The notes under the pieces: generated by a model
Databases searched by the model: none
What the model saw: the letters and a program-made list of their open reading frames with translations, nothing else
What the model was told of the DNA's origin: nothing
In this document: positions 61,973 through 64,000 of the stretch, piece after piece
How the letters are laid out: every line of letters starts with the position of its first letter
Numbering within the stretch: position 1 is the stretch's first letter
Assembly: GCF_030733685.1 (NCBI RefSeq)
Contig: NZ_JASHIM010000010.1
Coordinates: forward strand, 62,001-126,000
Direction: 5' to 3'
Source of the DNA: Roseovarius sp. MMSF_3281
GTDB taxonomy: Bacteria > Pseudomonadota > Alphaproteobacteria > Rhodobacterales > Rhodobacteraceae
DNA: 64,000 bases
Translations under genes and position numbers: made by a program

Positions 61973-63094
61973 ATGCGCTGGGGTCTCAATATCTTCTGGC
62001 TGATGGGTAAGGAGTTGCGTGTGCTCTGGCGCGATCTGGTCCTGTTGTTGCTGGTCGTCTATTCCTTCGGGCCGGGCATGTATATCGAAAGCTCCGGCGC
62101 GGGCGAGGCGATCAACAATACCGCCGTGACATTCGTGGACGAGGATCGCTCCAGCCTGTCCCGTGCGCTTCAAACCGCGCTCTATCCGCCCTATTTCCTG
62201 CCCCCTAACGAGGCAGGGCCGGACGAGGTCGAAAGAATGCTCGACTGGGGCGAGACGACATTCGTGGTCGTCGTGCCGGCAGGGTTCGAAGCGGATGTGC
62301 GGGCCGGGCGGTCCCCGACGTTGCAGGTCAATATCGACGCGACCAAGACGATGCAGGCCAGCATCGGCACCGGCTACCTGACCTCGATCCTTTCGGGCGA
62401 GGTTCAGCGTTTCGCGGCGCGCGCCGATCTGGTGGAAAAACCGCCGCTCGACCTGGTGGTGCGGCGCGCCTACAATCCTGCGGGCAACAATGTCTGGCTC
62501 TCGGCCATTTCCGGCCTGCTTAACCAGCTCTCGATGCTGACCATCGTGCTGACGGGGGCCGCGCTGATCCGCGAGCGGGAACATGGCACCATCGAACATC
62601 TGTTGGTGATGCCGATCTCGGCCTTCGAGATCGCGCTGGCCAAGATATTCGCCAATTCGCTCGTGATCTTCATCGCCTTTGTCTTCGCGTTGTTCGTGAT
62701 CGTGCAGGGCGCGCTCGACATTCCGTTTGCCGGGTCCGAGGCGCTGTTGATTGCCGGTACCGTGATCTATCTGTTCGCCGCCGCCTCAATCGGCATTCTG
62801 CTGGGCATCTTGGCGCGCACCATGGCGCAATTCGCCTTGCTGATCATGCTGGTCATCATGCCCATCATGATCCTGTCGGGCGGCATGACGCCCATCGAAA
62901 GTCAGCCGATCTGGCTGCAACCGCTGACCTTCCTGCTGCCGTCGCGGCACTACATGGAATTTGCGCAGGCGATCACCTATCGCGGTGCGGACCTGGCCAT
63001 CGTCTGGCCGTCGTTCCTGTGGACGTTCCTGCTGGGCGCGCTGTTTCTCGGCGTCAGCCTGATCCTCTTCCGCCGTTCGGTCTCGGGCGGGTAG
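61973..63094 (+). CDS. ABC-2 type permease (YhhJ-like)
   Basis: A 373-residue membrane protein with the ABC-2 plan: one N-terminal helix, a periplasmic domain of about 150 residues, then five helices. The coupling motif is 'REREHGTIEHLLVMPISAFE', and 'LLPSRHYMEFAQAITYRGAD' near the end is typical of the YhhJ/YadH group. It starts four bases after the RbbA-like stop and would pair with that protein's membrane domain. Confidence 0.93.
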   Translation: MRWGLNIFWLMGKELRVLWRDLVLLLLVVYSFGPGMYIESSGAGEAINNTAVTFVDEDRSSLSRALQTALYPPYFLPPNEAGPDEVERMLDWGETTFVVVVPAGFEADVRAGRSPTLQVNIDATKTMQASIGTGYLTSILSGEVQRFAARADLVEKPPLDLVVRRAYNPAGNNVWLSAISGLLNQLSMLTIVLTGAALIREREHGTIEHLLVMPISAFEIALAKIFANSLVIFIAFVFALFVIVQGALDIPFAGSEALLIAGTVIYLFAAASIGILLGILARTMAQFALLIMLVIMPIMILSGGMTPIESQPIWLQPLTFLLPSRHYMEFAQAITYRGADLAIVWPSFLWTFLLGALFLGVSLILFRRSVSGG

Positions 63095-63573
63095 ATCAAT
63101 CGGCCTGCTTGGAGCATGCGCCTTCGAGGCTTATGGTAACATTGCACTCGATTTGCAGCTTGTCTGACCTGTCAACAAGAGCGGCCTGTCACCTGCGGCA
63201 TGGATCGGTACAGGATCACCGATTTGGTCCATGGTACCAAAAATGAGATCGGTGGAAACGGAGCGGAATACAGCAAGTGATTGAAAGGTATAGTAAAATG
63301 TCCGTCGCCCCGATGATGGATCCTAGAGACAGCTTATTTTCATCGATTGTCAGATGCTTAAGCTGAGATTCCGTATTTGAGCGAGGCCAAGGTTTGCGAT
63401 TTCCGCCGCAGGCGAAACGTAACTATGTCTACTCGAAAGTCAGAGGGGTTCTGGGACTGAGCTGCCACGCGAGGGGTAGTGAGTTTTACTGGTTTGGCAG
63501 GTGGCCGCCTGAAGTCAGCGCGGAGACTTCGGTGGCTGTGGGACGCACGCAAGCGGAAGAAGATTTGCAAGAG
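63095..63573. other. Intergenic region without recognised gene
   Basis: 479 bases between the converging ABC-2 permease and LuxR-type genes. Codon use in the open frames (for example 63358-63570 minus) does not look like coding sequence, and I recognise no family. No strong terminator is visible for either gene. GC content appears locally lower around 63230-63380. Confidence 0.5.
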
Positions 63574-64000
63574 CTACGTGAACGCGTCGGACTTGATCAT
63601 CATAGGACCGGCGAGGATCAGCGCTACGAGGTCGGCCTGCCGGTTGGTGCCGGTTTTCTGAAACAGGTTGCGCATGTGGAAGGCGATGGTGGTTTGCGAG
63701 ACGCCCAGCTCCTCGGCGACGTTGACCGTACGGGCGCCGTTGGCCAGAGCGCCGGCGACACGCGCCTCGGTCGGGGTCAGGCCGAAAAGGTCCATCAACA
63801 GCGTTTCCGGCGCGCGGCTGCGGCGTTCCGGGGCGGCGAGGAACAAGGCCATTGCGGGCGCATCTGGCGGGTCGTTTTCCTGCGCCGGCAAGGCGCAGGC
63901 CAGCGATGAGAGCGCGCCTTTGCCGGTGACGCTATGCAACTGGATGCCGACCACCTTGTCGTCCCCTGCCTTTGCTGCCTTGAGGGTCTCGTACATGGCG
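63574..64000 (-). CDS. LuxR-type DNA-binding regulator (truncated by window edge)
   Basis: At least 140 residues, frame open to the right edge, so the N-terminal part is missing; the ATG at 63996 may be internal. The C-terminal LuxR helix-turn-helix is clear: 'LTPTEARVAGALANGARTVN' then 'ELGVSQTTIAFHMRNLFQKT' and the closing 'NRQADLVALIL'. The segment before it ('VVGIQLHSVTGKGALSSLAC') could be the end of a PAS-like sensor domain. What it controls is not visible. Confidence 0.85.
   Translation of the reverse strand, partial: AMYETLKAAKAGDDKVVGIQLHSVTGKGALSSLACALPAQENDPPDAPAMALFLAAPERRSRAPETLLMDLFGLTPTEARVAGALANGARTVNVAEELGVSQTTIAFHMRNLFQKTGTNRQADLVALILAGPMMIKSDAFT

Noticed and set aside
63358-63570. 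70-residue minus-strand open frame after the ABC-2 permease
   Set aside because: No ribosome-binding site, no family resemblance and unusual codon use. Treated as non-coding.

Overview
The window is a GC-rich stretch of a proteobacterial chromosome, most likely from the Rhodobacteraceae/Roseobacter group of marine Alphaproteobacteria. This rests on three things: two complete TRAP transporter operons, a purine-type BMP ABC system, a cysteate sulfo-lyase (CuyA-like) gene and a HutF/HutG-type histidine pathway; many intergenic palindromes of a kind I associate with that family; and pervasive ATGA start/stop overlaps. I see no rRNA, tRNA, CRISPR array, prophage or intact insertion sequence. Mobile DNA is limited to an IS21 IstB remnant.

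Layout. 1-2616: 5'-truncated secreted-type metalloprotease. 2892-11010 (all minus): an uptake array headed by a cobalamin riboswitch. It holds a B12/corrinoid-type ABC transporter (binding protein, permease, ATPase), pseudoazurin, a heptamer repeat, a cysteine-motif DUF2946-like protein, a second FecCD-type ABC transporter and a DMT permease. 11275-11700: decayed SDR dehydrogenase. 11831-17414: TRAP operon with an embedded TetR regulator, a cysteine hydrolase and an amidohydrolase. 17612-17866: istB remnant. 18022-22874 (minus): BMP/nucleoside ABC transporter. 23012-26512: dnaE. 26654-28436: RidA, a flavin-oxidase C-terminal remnant and an iron-type alcohol dehydrogenase. 28558-31144: MFS exporter divergent from a MocR regulator. 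31472-33498: LysR regulator divergent from cuyA. 33789-35033: lytic transglycosylase.

35404-42206: a second TRAP operon (Tat-exported binding protein, an unusually extended small permease, large permease) followed by a DAO-family flavin oxidase and an aldehyde dehydrogenase. Together these suggest uptake of an amine, oxidation to an aldehyde, then to an acid. 42537-43661: strongly codon-biased porin. 43764-45992: two PAPS-type sulfotransferases and a small lipoprotein. 45989-49214 (minus): gmd, colC, colD, a complete GDP-L-colitose route from GDP-mannose. The DegT-fold enzyme carries the ColD-type His in place of the PLP lysine. 49377-56685: complete histidine utilisation locus, hutC-hutF divergent from hutI-hutH-hutG-hutU, with a palindromic operator between the arms. 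56690-57901: large lipoprotein. 58229-63094: HlyD / RbbA-like double ABC / ABC-2 permease, the same order as E. coli yhiI-rbbA-yhhJ. 63574-64000: LuxR-type regulator cut by the window edge.

The most interesting points are: (i) a long stem that appears to hide the ribosome-binding site of an ABC binding protein and overlaps the end of the upstream gene; (ii) a cupredoxin placed directly behind a B12-riboswitch ABC operon; (iii) a TRAP small permease with a TM2-like and coiled-coil N-terminal extension; (iv) a colitose pathway next to tandem sulfotransferases; (v) nested palindromes ahead of a TRAP/hydrolase catabolic operon of unknown substrate. All functions are read from sequence motifs and gene context. 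No database search was possible.
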